Positions 36,140 through 48,202 of a stretch of 64,000 nucleotides of DNA are shown piece by piece (position 1 is the stretch's first letter; every line of letters starts with the position of its first letter). The position numbers and the translations under genes were made by a program. The stretch lies in assembly GCA_013423385.1 (NCBI GenBank), contig BLZA01000009.1:930001-994000 (forward strand), given 5' to 3'. The notes under the pieces are model-generated. The model was given only the letters and a program-made list of their open reading frames with translations. It did not search any database and was not told where the DNA came from. The stretch comes from Naganishia liquefaciens (taxonomy: Eukaryota > Basidiomycota > Tremellomycetes > Filobasidiales > Filobasidiaceae).

Positions 36140-39100
36140 ATGTACGAGAACGATCGAATCGATGTGGACTCGCTAGAATTGGGAGTCCGAACATATCCTT
36201 TGAATTCGTACATCGGTGGGGAGCTCACAGCGCTCCGAGCCAAAAGTGCCGACAATCCCCTCATATTTCACCTGTCCATCAAGACTCGCCAGGGTCGATC
36301 TACCATTGTTGTACAGTGCGGAAAGTTTCCCGTAGATCTGGACGGGACTGGCGTATTGGAAGAGGTCCATGAGTTCTTGGAGAAGAGATTCCGTCAACAT
36401 ATCCGACTACAAGCCGATGCAGGAGACTTGGAGATTGTAGAAATTGTTCGGCAACGCGGTAATTCAAAGCGGATTGTGATACGGTACGGCTTTGGGGGAA
36501 CTCTGTTCGCGCAGGATGGAAGCCAGGTCTACCTCAAAGGCGGTAAGACGGGACTTGATCGCAGTGGTCTATACTGCACACGACCTGATCACCTCTTCTC
36601 GTCCCAGTGTCCAGCTGGTTCCCCTCGCAAAATTCGTCAGAAGAAGACCCCAAGCAATCATCCTCAGAGCTGTCTGTGCCAGTCGCCTCTGCCGCTAAAA
36701 ACAGTCCCCTCGCCGCGTTTCCCGTCAGCCCGCCGACAAGTGAACCCCCAATATCTGCTGGAAAGAAGATTCCTGCAGAAATAAGAAGCGCGGTCAAAGT
36801 TCATGCGAAGTCGACAATCACAGACGAGCCTCTGGAAGATGCGCAAAAACCAAGCAAGCGACGCAGAGTCGGATCCGCTGCCACGGATCAGAAGGGAGCT
36901 ATAGCATCAGTCAGGAAGGACAAGGGGCCTATCGAAAATGATGTACAAACACGGTCACCAGATCTGGCTTCCGCTCAAATTCGCTTGGATGAAGTTAGCG
37001 ATGATCCGGTGAGTTTGCTGAAACCGCATCATTGCGCGAATCTGACGGTTCGTTCTCCTCCTCCTCGATTGTTAGTGGAAGAAAAGTAGCGGCAAAGCAA
37101 GACCTAAGGACCCTTGCATCACTTCCATAGACTCGACGCGCAAGATCAAGGTATCGGAACTTATAGCAAACCCGTCCCACATGCTTTCCCTGTCTGTTTC
37201 TCAGCGCGAAGCCTTGAGGAAAGCGGCGGAAAAGAAATGGCTCGAGCGAAATCCTCATCATTTCGAGCCGCTCGGGGGGATCGCAGAGCCCGAGAAGGTA
37301 AATGGGCGTGCAACCCGGGGAGCAGTTCTCGGCGAACAACAGTCCGCTGCAAACACAGTCGAATCGATGTTTGCCAACATCGAAGAAAGCTTTCCCGATA
37401 TCCAGCCGGGACCTAGCATTACTGCGGCGGCTAGCAAAAGAGCTCTCGCCGACACCGGGGGCCTGGTTGTGCCGGTACGTGCTAGACTCGGAATCACATA
37501 TGGACAACAACTTAAGTGATATTTGGCTGTCATTTTTCCCGATAGGGTACCACAGAGCATGCCGAGGTAGTATATCTCCCTCTTTCCAAATTGCTCGCCA
37601 AAGGTGTGAAATTAGCTCCAGCCCAAAATTTGATCGCGGTCGTTCAAGAAGCAGGAGGAGAGCGGGTAATAGGCGAACGGGGTACGCTTCGAAAACTCAT
37701 CTTTCACTAACCTCAGGCGCTGATTGAGGAATTGGCAATGACAGGAGACGTACTGCTGCGGCTACGTCTGACCGATCCGAGTCTCGACGAAGAGGGACCT
37801 TGGCTGTCTCTCTTCAGTCGGAAGGATGAGCCGCGTCCATCTGCCAATCTAGCTCGGGGCACGGTCATTTTGGTCCGCGCTGTCAAGGTGCGTCGTTTCG
37901 AAGAGCCGGCTTGTCCCACAAAGTCTAAAAGCACTGCTTGGAATAGGTCTTCTGGGATCATAACGGCGTTTCAATCAAGTGTCCCGCACATGCAAACTGG
38001 ACATACTGCTTGCTCCCTTTCCCGTCAGGCCATTCGCCAAAGCTTGAGGTGGGCGGTGACAGGCGGCAACCGACCAGCCCTTGCTTGACTGCAGCGGAAA
38101 AGGACAAGATGATCAAGCTTCAAGAATGGTTTGTAACGAGATACCAATTGGGTCCTGCTGAAAGGCCGAATGAAATGAGCTCCCGGCGCGGACAAAGCGT
38201 GGCTGCGGATAAGACGCTCGCAACAGTATCGAGTCGGGAGTTTTGCGATCTTACAGTTGAAGTCAGTGCACTGATCGTCCGGATAATAGAAGACGGAATT
38301 TTATCTTCTCTGTGTCGTATAGGTCGTCTCTGTTGTCAACACCCCTTTCCCAACCAAACGCGAATTTCTCGTCACTGATTACACGAAGAACCCGGGCTTT
38401 CTGTTCGACGGACACTTCGCACCAGACATCCCAGAGCCTGGTTATTTAACGAACCTTACGCTATGGGATGGCGTGGCATTATCTGCCGACCGCAATGCCA
38501 TCAGTGATGGCGATATTGTTCAGTTCCGCAACGTTGCCATGAAGGAGTCCTCCTATTCTAAGTTTGGCTTGGAAGGAAATGTCAGGGAGTTCTTGGATGC
38601 CAGCGGCTCGAGTTTCCGGCGTTTCCGAGTTCTGGATCCTCGTACGCACCCGAGAGCGCAGGCTCTGGTTGAGTAAGTGATCCCTGCTCTGTAACAATGC
38701 GAGACTGTTAAAATGTCGAATCTCCAGACGTCGCGAACGCCTCAAAATAGAAATGCGGTCAAGATCGCTTGCTCAAGACGCACTCCGAGGCCTTGATTGC
38801 CAGCTCAATAAATGCCCGCTGTCACTGCTTGATTCAAGCTCCACAAGACTTCGGACTAAATATCGTCAGCAACCTGCTCGTAGAATCCTCGAAATATTTT
38901 CGAACCCTGTTCGCCATAATGTTTTCCGACTGAAAGCCTGGGTGACAAGTGTCCAAACAGGCCGAACAATTGGTGGCACAAAGGTTGCAGCACAGCTGCA
39001 GGATCTGGTGGTGCGAAGGTGCACCATTTGCGATCGCCAGTGAGCCTTGTGCTATCCGAATATTGAATTGTAGTGCTGATATACTGACATAGCTTCGAGG

Positions 39101-39541
39101 ATGGCACTTGTCCTTTTTGCAAAACTAACGGACTCGGCAACCTGGAGTATCAGTATCTGTTCGTGGTGGAGTTACAGGACGCAGAGGACTTGAAGGAGAC
39201 ACAAGCCGATCGACTAGCCGTCATCATCTCCAGTAGATATCTGGTGAGGTCTGCTGGATCTCGTTCGCGCTCTGTGTGCTTACCGCAACCCCTTCCGAAT
39301 GATTTAGTCGAATGCCCTGCCCGCTGTTCCATCAGTGACAACGAGGAGCAAGGGAGACGACCCTCTCGTCTTCATGGCCTGTCGGCAGGTAGAAGACCTT
39401 CTTCAAGGCGACATCTCAGATGGAGTGAAACGGTGCTCGCGGATTGACTGGTCGATAGCACGCTGGGGAATCGAACTTGGCACGCGTAATGTCGAAGGGT
39501 TGTTCGCTTTCGGAATGGAGGATTTTGCCCCATCGACCTGA
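36140..39541 (+). CDS. POT1-like telomere single-strand DNA-binding protein
   Basis: Binds the telomeric 3' overhang within shelterin. Seen: an N-terminal, folded-looking region of about 135 residues (starting MYENDRIDVDSLELG, ending QVYLKG) of unknown family, spliced by an intron with a GTAAGA donor to a disordered linker (SSWFPSQN ... SKRRRVG). Then comes an OB-like region (GDVLLRLRLTD ... GTVILVRAVKVFWDHNG), a second with VVSVVNTPFPTKREFLVTDY and NPGF, which match Pot1 OB folds, and a C-terminal domain with paired CxxC motifs (CTICDR, CPFCKT) like the zinc-bearing third OB fold of POT1. The stop is at 39541. The long extension before the first OB fold is unlike human POT1, which starts almost directly with OB1. 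Calling it POT1 rests on motifs I recognise and not on an alignment. Confidence 0.8.
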
Positions 39542-40207
39542 TGACAAGGGGTTTGTTTTCATTCGGTTAATCGTGTATATGCCACGTAGCCGTTGACCGC
39601 TCTCCAATGTTGTTCTCTTATTGCACCTTTATCGCGTCCGGACTGCTCGCTCGATTGGCTTCGTTCGTCCATGCATGCTCTCGAGTACATCACCGAAGTG
39701 TTGTCGATGAGGCAGATACTCTCTATGTACAATGTGCGGTTCTGCAAGAGGTGCAAGTAGGCCACATGGACAGCATGAGCTATGTGTAGGAATCCGAAAG
39801 ACACGTTTTGTTAGCGGGTCATGTCTGAGAGATGGGTAACGGTCTCAGAAGCCTTCAAACAAGACAATTGTGACGAGTTGTTAGCGATGACGTAATGTCG
39901 TCATTATAGGAGAATGTCAGCTATTTTCAGATCCCGCGTGATTTCGATCAGTTCAAGAATCAATTGATGCTTTGCGGTTGGAATTTGAATTCCGAAACCT
40001 GACAGCCAGCCCATGTTCAGCAGCAAAGTTCCTTGACCGCATAGGTGATCGACACTGCAGATATGCTCAAGTCGTTTCTCATTCGATCATTATAATCACC
40101 TATAGTCGTCGCAACTCGGTACCATTTCCAATCCTTAGTCATCACCACATCTTTCAGCATTCTCAACATCTTGGCATAGCGCTCGCCATTTCTCACGAGC
40201 TCTCAGC
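39542..40207. other. Intergenic, POT1-like to HPP gene
   Basis: About 665 bp between two plus-strand genes. I take it as terminator of the first and promoter of the second. No gene is recognised. Confidence 0.45.
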
Positions 40208-41445
40208 ATGGATATTCCCCACCACATCGGCGAGAAATTCTATCCATTCTCGCACTTTATAGGGTACCGCCCGGCTACCTTCAATGACAGAACAAGGTTC
40301 TTGCCGCAATATCGAGACAAGCCATGGGTCAAGAAGACGGAAAATGTCATTCTCACATTTCTCGGAGCATGGACGGCTTTGACGTTCATAGGTACGATTA
40401 CTGCTTGCTGTAGTTTGGGCATCCGAATCTCACGAGGTATTTTGTGACAGCTCTTGCTGCGCGGGCTGCTCCTTTCCAGGCGAGGAACGTACCAACAATC
40501 GTTGGATCTTTCGGTGCCGGTGAGCATGACAGCCGTATGTCGCATAGTTTTTAGCTTACCCGTTGGATCCTAAAACTGTAGAGGCCGTGTTACTATACGC
40601 CGCACATGTTGGTAACCCGCTCAAGATTGTTACTGGTATGCTGATCGAGCTTTCCGGCTGATAGAATTCACCAATGGTAAACACACGATTGAGTCTCGCA
40701 CGGTTTGATCGCAATGGCTTATCCTCACTTCAGGCCCAGCCGCGAAACATAGTATTCTCAATGCCAGTCTCTGCTCTGATAGGAATGGGAGTCGGCAAGC
40801 TATTCGCCATGCAAGATGACACCAGATTCCCGAGCGAATACGGCAAACAGTGGGCGTCCTCCTCCACAGCCGTAGCGCTAAGCCTGCTCGTCACGCAGGA
40901 ACTTTCCGTTCCGTACGTCTTATAATTTCCCTTCTCTAGACTGCCTTGAATCATAAGATTGATCTCTACAATGTCATCATCGATCTTAGGCACCCTCCCG
41001 GCGGAGCAACTGCACTTCTGGCTGCCTCAAACCAGCAAATTTTTGATCTCGGTTGGTTTTGTGCGTACCGTTTCCCCTCGAACATATGCTGCTGTGAAGT
41101 AACTGAACCTTGATTTGGGGAATCGCCGCAGATCCTGGATATGTCTTGACCGGAAGCGCAATCATGTTGGGATGGGGTCTAATCATTAACAGTAAGCTTG
41201 AATCTCGGTAACGTAGTGCACTCAGAATCTTAGGTTACCTTGTTCATCGGTGTGAAGACATCGGTCGGAGAAGGTATGCGCATCCAAGTGCGAATGCTTG
41301 GCGGAGTGCTTAAAATTCTTCGCCCTGCAGGTATCCTCAGTACTGGCTGTCTGCGGATCTCGTTAGAAAAGATGAGCATGCGTCTGAGAAACAACAAATG
41401 AACACGGCGCCGGGGAGCGCAAAGACGGCGGAGAGACAAGCATAG
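40208..41445 (+). CDS. HPP-family integral membrane protein
   Basis: The HPP family are small four-helix membrane proteins; some plastid and cyanobacterial members transport nitrite, and the fungal role is unknown. Seen: ENVILTFLGAWTALTFI (helix 1), then AARAAPFQARNVPTIVGSFG, the QPRNIVFSMPVSALIGMGVGKLF segment (helix), a Ser/Ala/Leu helix (STAVALSLLVTQ), the name-giving HPPGGATALLAA motif assembled across an intron near 40.92-40.98 kb, and a last helix (LTGSAIMLGWGLIINN) followed by RRYPQYWL. The stop is at 41445 after KTAERQA. About six introns, several inside the membrane helices. The family assignment is firm; function is inferred only. Confidence 0.85.
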
Positions 41446-41842
41446 ACACGGGCTTGCGCCGGGCAAGATCCGGTCAAGTGTATTTTGAGAAATTCTCGGC
41501 TGTATTGACACTAATATGAAATATAATCGATTGAACTTGCCCCTAAGATGGGACCTCTGAGAGCTTTCCATCTTGCAGGGACCCCGCACAGCCGCTGGTA
41601 ATGACCCCGATCGGTCTCTCTAGCGGCGTATGGGGAGATCTACGAGGAATAAAAAGAACATGTCCAATATCGCATCAAGCCGTGGAGGCGCACGTTGTCG
41701 AACAATTGTGCGATTACAAGCTCTACCAGTAGATGGGAAATCAAACATGGAGAAGCTATGGCCTTCTAAGAAGTTGAGCTGCCTTAGAGCTGACGCGATG
41801 AAACCGATAGTAACTCAACAAGCAACAAAAGGCAAAAAGCGT
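41446..41842. other. Intergenic between the HPP gene and tRNA-Ala
   Basis: About 400 bp with no recognisable gene; trailer of the HPP gene and flank of the tRNA. Confidence 0.45.
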
Positions 41843-41929
41843 GGAGAAACAGGGGATTGAACCCTGGTCCTTCGAGAAGCTGCGTCCTGAAGATGCAAAC
41901 TCGACGCGCTACCACTGCGCCATTTCCCC
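41843..41929 (-). tRNA. tRNA-Ala(UGC) with a 16-nt intron
   Basis: A full cloverleaf can be drawn: acceptor stem GGGGAAA/TTTCTCC with the G3:U70 wobble that identifies alanine tRNAs, D arm GCGC-AGTGGTA-GCGC, anticodon stem TCGAG/CTCGA with loop TTTGCAT (anticodon TGC), variable loop AGGAC, and T arm CAGGG-TTCAATC-CCCTG. The next base is A, the alanine discriminator. A 16-nt intron (about 41878-41893) sits after position 37, the canonical place for nuclear tRNA introns; its border may shift by a base. Mature length is about 71 nt before CCA. Confidence 0.9.
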
Positions 41930-42569
41930 AACCGATGAAGGTGCTTTCTTTTGTCAAATCTATCAGGCAAAACACCTGATGCGGTAAGTTTCAGCTGATC
42001 AGTCACGCATCAACGACATCAACAACTGCTCTTGAACCCCAACATGGCAGAACGGATATACGTTGCATCGGGAAGCGATTGCTAAGCTTCTAAGACTCGT
42101 ATTCAGCAGCGGGCCGATACTGTCCACGTTCGGGTGAAAAATATCGGAATAGCGCTGGCTCTGATGAGCGACGCCATGAACACGAGTGAGGGGTGTATTG
42201 TGCAGTCCGCGACACAATACGACAGCCCGACTCAAGAAATAATCAACGATGCTCTCATACTACATCCGGAGAGCTGACAACCGACCTTGTCAGCGGATGG
42301 CAAGCTGTCCTCCGTCAATGGCTTGTTCGATAATGTTCCCACAGCGACAGTTGCTTACTCACTATTCATGCGCAGTAGCCGGGTTGCCAGGCCACAGAAT
42401 CAGTCAAACGCAGTCAGTATCTATGAAAATCTCTACATGCCAAAAGCACTCTACACGTCGTACAAGTCGCTAGTTGATACAGTGGTTCTCGTCTACACAA
42501 AGTTTCGAACCTTTACATGGTCATTCGTTTTGGAGTTCTCGAGTCGGGTCTGGATTCCCATCAGGGCCC
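41930..42569. other. Intergenic between tRNA-Ala and the FLC-like gene
   Basis: About 640 bp. A plus-strand open frame at 42287-42604 overlaps the FLC-like 3' end and has no recognisable motif. I see no gene. Confidence 0.4.
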
Positions 42570-44981
42570 TTAATATGCTCGATGTTGATACTGTTGGTCG
42601 TTGAATCCGTTGGGGTAGTAGTATTGCTGTTGACCTGTGCCGTTGATTGGCGGGGCGTAGCCAACATTCGATCCGCCCGCTTGACTGTAGGCGTTGTCGT
42701 CATTCCCTGAGGGATACATGCTATTATCGTTCATATGGTTGAAGCCGGATCCTTCTGCTGGGTAGCTGGAAGGCGAATCATAGCCGGAGGCATTCGTGGT
42801 GACTGGTTTGCCCTTGCTGATCATCGCTGGAGTCTGCGAGGAGTGATCATCGGAGATCGTGGTCGAGTAGACTTCGGTTCCATCCTCAATTCTGCGCTTA
42901 TTTCTCCTGAATAAGTAACCGTAGACTAGAAGTGGGTCGCATCAGCCTTTTTGTACTCGTGCTGCTGACGACGGTACTCACAGAGATTGAAGAGCAGACC
43001 GAAGAACAGCAATACGAAAGGAATACCATAGACGGCAAGGATAACGAAACCGATGATGGTTCGGGGGATAGGATCCACGCCAACACTTGGTATGAAGGCG
43101 ATCAAGAGTCCGAAAGATGCCAGTCGAAGGAAACTGAGTATCGGGGCTAACCAATCACCCTTGCGATCTTTGTGCGGACGGAAGCCAATCAGGCAGACCA
43201 GCACGATGAACTCGACGACCATGAGCCCGATGACTTGGGCCCATCTATTGTTGCGTCCGAAACCGACAAACGCAGCTTGGGCGAACGTCGCAAGCGCCAT
43301 TGGCGCAAACCACCAGAAATGATACTTCTGTCGGTATTGACGGTAGATCATGCCCACAGAGCCGTACCATCTGGCACGAGTGTAGAGGGGACTGACTGCG
43401 GTGTCGTCTTCGTAATCGCGTCTGGCTCGTCGAATTGAGAATATGAAGACGATGAGCAAAGGCAGACAGGTAAACGCCACAGCAACCGCCGCAAGGAAGA
43501 TGGACAACCAAGAGTCGGAGCGGCCGATGGTGAACTGGAAAAATGCAAAGATGAGGATTGGCATGAGGAAAATCATGCACTGATTACCAAGTTCACATTG
43601 GATTAGCACATCTCTGAGCCGGAACAGCAACCGAAACGTACCAGGCGCAACATGTTACCGCCAAAGAATCCCAAAAATCCTCGCCTATTGTGTCCTATCC
43701 ATCCTGTTCCGCGCGTGGTGGACGAACGGGACCGATCCAACAAGTAAATTACGGCAAACCAAATAAGATGTATTCCGATGAAGACCAGGATAGCGATGAG
43801 ATAGATGATGAAGATGGTGTCAAACGCATTTGCGGTTGGAATGTTCAGCGAGTTGACGTAAACGGGAATTCCGGGTTCGATCTGCGAGGACGCGTTGTTG
43901 GTATCGACGGTGGGAATGGAGGCGCGCTTCATAAATTCGGAAGCTAAGGTAGAATTCGAGCCGGTGACTCCCACATCCGCCATGAATGACTTGAAGTCGC
44001 TTGGTGTGCTGTCGTCGCGGAAGTAGCTATTGAGATTCAGAGATCGGAAAGCATTGTATGGCGAAAGTTTCCTGTTTACGTAGACGGTCGAGCCGTATGA
44101 CAGGTCCGTCAACTTTGCACCCGTGCTGCCTCGCATATTGTTGATAGCTTGCTGGATATTCGAATTATGGAACAGTCCCATGGCCCAGGGGAAATTGAGG
44201 GCGAAGTTGTTGTAGACGCTTGGGTAGTTTAGATTGAGCAGACCACAGCCTACTGCCCATTGCAGCGTGTATAGGATATCATACCATCGATAGACTGCCG
44301 GGGAAGGTGACCATGTGAGCGTCGAATGGATGAATGCCGCAATCAAGGCGAGGATCACTACTGCCGCGGAAATCCAGGCAACTTCAGTTCGACGCACACT
44401 CCACCCGTTGGATAGGGTCGCCGTCAGGCATGCCGCAACTTCATTTGTGTCTACGTTGTTGAGTGTGACTTGAGCGTACGCTTCCAGATTGGGGACAGAC
44501 CAGGCCAGGCCAGGAACATCGCCAAGTAGATCTTCGGGTATGGGCAGGGTGCCATAACCTATATCGCAAACTTGCTATCAGTCTTCGCGTTGATTCGGAG
44601 ACACAATGAAAACTTGCCTGTGAAATTGATCTGCGGCAAAGGACAGAGTACGCCCTCGAGGTAGTCACAGACATTGATCGTGTAATTCAGAAGTTGCTTC
44701 CCATACGCCACAGCGTAAATGTTGGCGGAGATGTTGAGATTCGGCTCGACCGATGCGGCTGAAATTTGGAACACGACCGAGTGGTTCGCCTTGAAATACG
44801 AAATATCGAATTCATTCACCAGCACTGCTTTCGCTTCAGAGCAGTAGGCCACATAGTCGGTGTACAAACGAGTTCCGCCTTTCTCGATTGACGGAACAGC
44901 TCTGACTGGCAAGACGCCTAGCGTGGCCAGACATGCCCAGAGAAACGCAAAGGCGGGAATGTCGCGGGTGAAGCTGACCAT
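42570..44981 (-). CDS. TRP-like membrane protein of the flavin carrier (FLC) family
   Basis: Fungal FLC proteins sit in the ER or cell periphery and are linked to FAD import into the ER, calcium homeostasis and wall integrity. Seen: a signal peptide (AFAFLWACLATLGVLPVRA), an N-terminal ML-like lumenal domain with several N-glycosylation sequons (NHS, NIS, NYT, NFT) and paired Cys (CDYLEGVLC), the linker VAACLTATLSNGWS, then a TRP-like core of about nine helices, e.g. WISAAVVILALIAAF, FIIYLIAILVFIGIHLIWF, FLMPILIFAFFQF and GFVILAVYGIPFVLLFF, with the family-typical FHNSNIQQAI and YHFWWFAP segments. The C-terminal tail is Gly/Asn/Tyr-rich and ends QQYQHRAY. Introns lie near 44.57, 44.40, 43.6 and 42.9 kb. 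Confidence 0.9.
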
Positions 44982-46767
44982 GTCGAATTCGACCGATGCG
45001 CACGTCTTCAGGGTAGGTCGACGCAGTTTCTAGACGCAGTGAAGGCTTACACTCCACTATAGTGAATGGTAATCCTCGGCGACGTCGGTGGCGCAGCGAG
45101 AACGTGTTCTCCTTTCTATGGAAGACTCTATCTGCGTAGGCGAAATGCTTGAAAGATTTTACGCCCGATTGGATTTGCACGATGCCTTGTGTATATGTCG
45201 TTCGTTTATCGATGACGCTGGACGCGTTTAGACACAAAGACACTTGCCACGAGTCTAATAGTCGGATGATACAGTGAGGTTTTGAAGTCGTCTGCGCTTT
45301 GTCACCCTTCGATAGCGATACAGGGGTCGCAAATCCGTACCGACAGCAAGGATAGCGGCTGAGCGTCGCTGCGCGATCGCGAAATCCTGGTTCGTCTATA
45401 AGTCGAATCGCCAACGAGTCCAAGCAAGACAAGGGAAGGAAAAAGGTTGCGTCGATTCAGACGACTATGCCTGATCGTCGACCGATTTTTGCCCAGCCCA
45501 TTGCACGACTGACAAGCCGAAGCCAGAATTGACGACGTTCGCTCCGAGAGGCGCCGCGCTAACCGCAATGCTGCGGCGACTCAGCTGGCTGCTGGCTAGG
45601 TGACTCGGTGATCGGTCGGGGCTTTTTTCGCTGGAGCTCTTGCGCAGGAATTTTGCCGACGCAGTTTTGACAAGTGCGCCGCAAGGGATCCGACGATGAT
45701 GACAGAGTTCGCTGCAGCGTCATCCAAGGTGTAGAGCCATACAATGCAAGGAGCTATTCAGAGTACCTGATCCGCGTACAGTATATCCCAATAGCCTTCA
45801 CCAGCTCCTCCACCAGAGGTCTTACGACTGTATTGGGCGTGCAGCCCATCTGTCCCCTTGCCGTCGAAGAACGCTGCTACAAGTATCGCCATGACGGCTT
45901 TTAAGGACTGTACACCATGCAGGGACATAACATGCGGACATTATATGGACGGCGTGCATCACGTTTCCGACACATCATAACGATGAGATCGAGTAATACA
46001 GTCGATAATTGCGGTAGCTGATAGAGGGCGGCCGTCATGAATCTGCGGTGAAGCCGACATAGCGAGACAATCGTACACGTTGTATATATATATATATATA
46101 ATATATATATAGATAGATATATGGGCAAAGTAGCTTGGCTGGATTCCGGACGTTTAAAGATGCCTCCATGGCTTCCATGCGCTAACGCTTTTTTGAAACG
46201 TGAGAGCCTAAAAACAGAGCCATCAATGTTACAATGATACACCAGTAGGCCATGAAAGCTATGGCTGACAGACTCGCCGAATCACTATGCGAACGGGCTG
46301 TTGCGTCGTTGAGGCATATTGGCTCCGGGGTCTGCTTCAAAGAAATACCCTGTCGTCTTCAGGTTCGTCAAGTATGCGCATATGCAAATGAAAACACAAC
46401 ACAACATTATATTACCAGGTTCTACAAGTGTTGTACCCGTGTCGTATTTGGGCGTTTGAAGCGTGCCCCATACACGCAGACGGCGGGAGTCGGCGGTCTC
46501 TAGCAATTCCCCATATCTGGTTGATTCTTACGGCTCTACGAAATTGTGGTGAATCGAGTGGAACCGGTTCTTAGTAAAGCTACGGCACAATCCCTAGTTC
46601 GCCATATTCGTGGTGTTACGGAGAGATGGTTGGCCACCGGCAATGCTTTGGAACAGGACTGGGAGGCGGTGAAATTTGACAAGACGGCTGAGACGTGTCG
46701 GCGTTCTTGACGGCTCAGTCGCAGTCGACGTTTAATCCCATTTCACCTGTGCGGTCACAGGGTCAGC
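44982..46767. other. Long intergenic region upstream of the FLC-like gene
   Basis: About 1.8 kb between two minus-strand genes. It contains a TA-rich microsatellite near 46.1 kb. Open frames at 44836-45432 and 45901-46242 have no motif and no plausible splicing; I treat them as chance. The part next to 44981 is likely the FLC-like promoter and a long leader. Confidence 0.4.
46082..46122. repeat. TA-rich microsatellite
   Basis: An imperfect (TA)n run of about 40 bp with a GATA-like end, in the middle of a gene-free stretch. Confidence 0.9.
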
Positions 46768-47472
46768 TCATACTTCCTCAAGGAGACTACTTAACTCTTC
46801 AAAACTCACTTCCGGGTGCTGCTTGAAGTTTTCGTACGCTTCACGGTTGAAGAGCGAGTATTCCGTCTCGTTGACTATCGCACGAATTGGGTATAAGTAC
46901 ATTTCCAAAAGCTCAAGATAGCTAACATACCGGCGCCGACTTCAACAAGAGTCTTGTTCAAGTCACTCAGGATCCAATCATCGTGGTCCAGGTTGATGAT
47001 AAGGTTCATAGTCTGCGAGCGAGCGCAACGAATTCGTCAGCATCAGCGACCCAGGACAAATCACTGGAACCACCGACCTTGTGTGAATGAGCTTGTGTAT
47101 ACAGCTTGAGAGTATCTATAGAAAATCGACGTCAGTCTTGAAAACAAGAATGCACCTGAGCGACATACCGAAGTCGGTTGTGCGGAATGCCTTGAAACCT
47201 GCAGTCGTCTTCACCGCTGACGAAAGAAGTCGGGAATGAGCTTTGAAGTCGAGCAGGTCCATAATGGAAAAGGATCACTTACCGGCTTTACACTTTTCGA
47301 GCAGTTCCCCAACGGTCAAGGTTGTCAGATCCAGATCCTTCAAGACTAATGGCTTCATTGTACGGTATTCAAAGCTCTTGATGACACGAATCGTCAGAGT
47401 CGCATCCGTGACAGGTTTCCGCTCTGATGCCAGCAGCTCGTGCGGTGATTCTTGGTGTTGTTCACTGGACAT
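46768..47472 (-). CDS. UPF0538 family protein (C2orf76-like)
   Basis: Function unknown; a small ubiquitin-fold-like family conserved from fungi to man. Seen: a non-conserved N-terminal stretch from MSSEQHQES, then LTIRVIKSFEYRTMKPLVLKD, a short exon with GFKAFRTTDF, TLKLYTQAHSHK, NLIINLDHDDWIL, LVEVGAENETEYSLF, and a C-terminal NREAYENFKQHPEVSFEEL. This order matches human C2orf76 (IRSFEHRNFKPVV, ALKIIHQAHKSKT, GIASETEIAFF, EDYKNYKANP). Four or five introns of about 50-70 nt split a protein of roughly 150 residues. The stop follows SSLLEEV at 46768. Confidence 0.85.
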
Positions 47473-48202
47473 GATGTTGTGGCGGGAAGTCTGCAGTGTG
47501 TCTCACGGCTCTTCTGTAAAGCTAACAGAGGAGAGTTCAAAGACCTTCTACCCGGTCACCTTTGCTGACATCCATGTTCTGGTTCCACCCCAAGATCACG
47601 TGACTCGTTCAACGACTTTCTGGTCGATCACGTCAGTGAGTTACAGCTGAAGTTACATCGAAAATCACAGGCCTCGGTAGCATTTTTCCACGAGGTCAGC
47701 GCGTGGGTTGATGTCATACAGCCTTCGACGGGCTATCACTGGTGACGATCAAGTTCGCGTCAGGCAGCTCGGTAGTGGCTGCTCCAGGGCTGTTCGGGTC
47801 GGTTCCGCAGCTGGCTCCATACAAGCTCCTCTGCATTCTGCTTAATCATTGGCTGATCAGCGGCAAAAATCCAGAAGAAGGGCTACCCGAGACCGGGTTC
47901 GGTAGGATGCATGATGGGAGCCTGCCCGCACATCAGCTCGACCATCAGTTTGGCATTAGTTTGGCCACTAGGAAGCGGTGAAAGTAGGGTTCCAGGCGGT
48001 AGCATGGCGGTAGACCCAGAGCGGCAGGGAAACAGCAGAGCAGTGAGCTCCTTTCACGCAGTGCTTGGGGTCCCCCCTGATATCGAACGTGGTAGTATAT
48101 AGATGCGTTCGATCTAAAGGCGGCGCCCTACCGTACAGGCATAGACCAAAACCCGTCTCAGTTTCAACGGTCATCAAAGAGAAAAGAAAGCCCATCACCG
48201 TC
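47473..48202. promoter_or_regulatory. Divergent intergenic region, UPF0538 / first lectin
   Basis: About 730 bp, no gene seen. It must hold the promoter of the first lectin gene; a TATATAG motif lies about 100 nt before its ATG. Confidence 0.45.
48096..48102 (+). promoter_or_regulatory. Candidate TATA box of the first lectin gene
   Basis: TATATAG about 100 nt upstream of the ATG at 48203. A motif match only. Confidence 0.35.

Noticed and set aside
42287-42604. Plus-strand open frame near the FLC-like 3' end
   Set aside because: No motif, overlaps coding sequence of the opposite strand, no splicing support.
44836-45432. Minus-strand open frame overlapping the FLC-like start
   Set aside because: It runs in another frame than the well-supported signal peptide exon and shows no domain.
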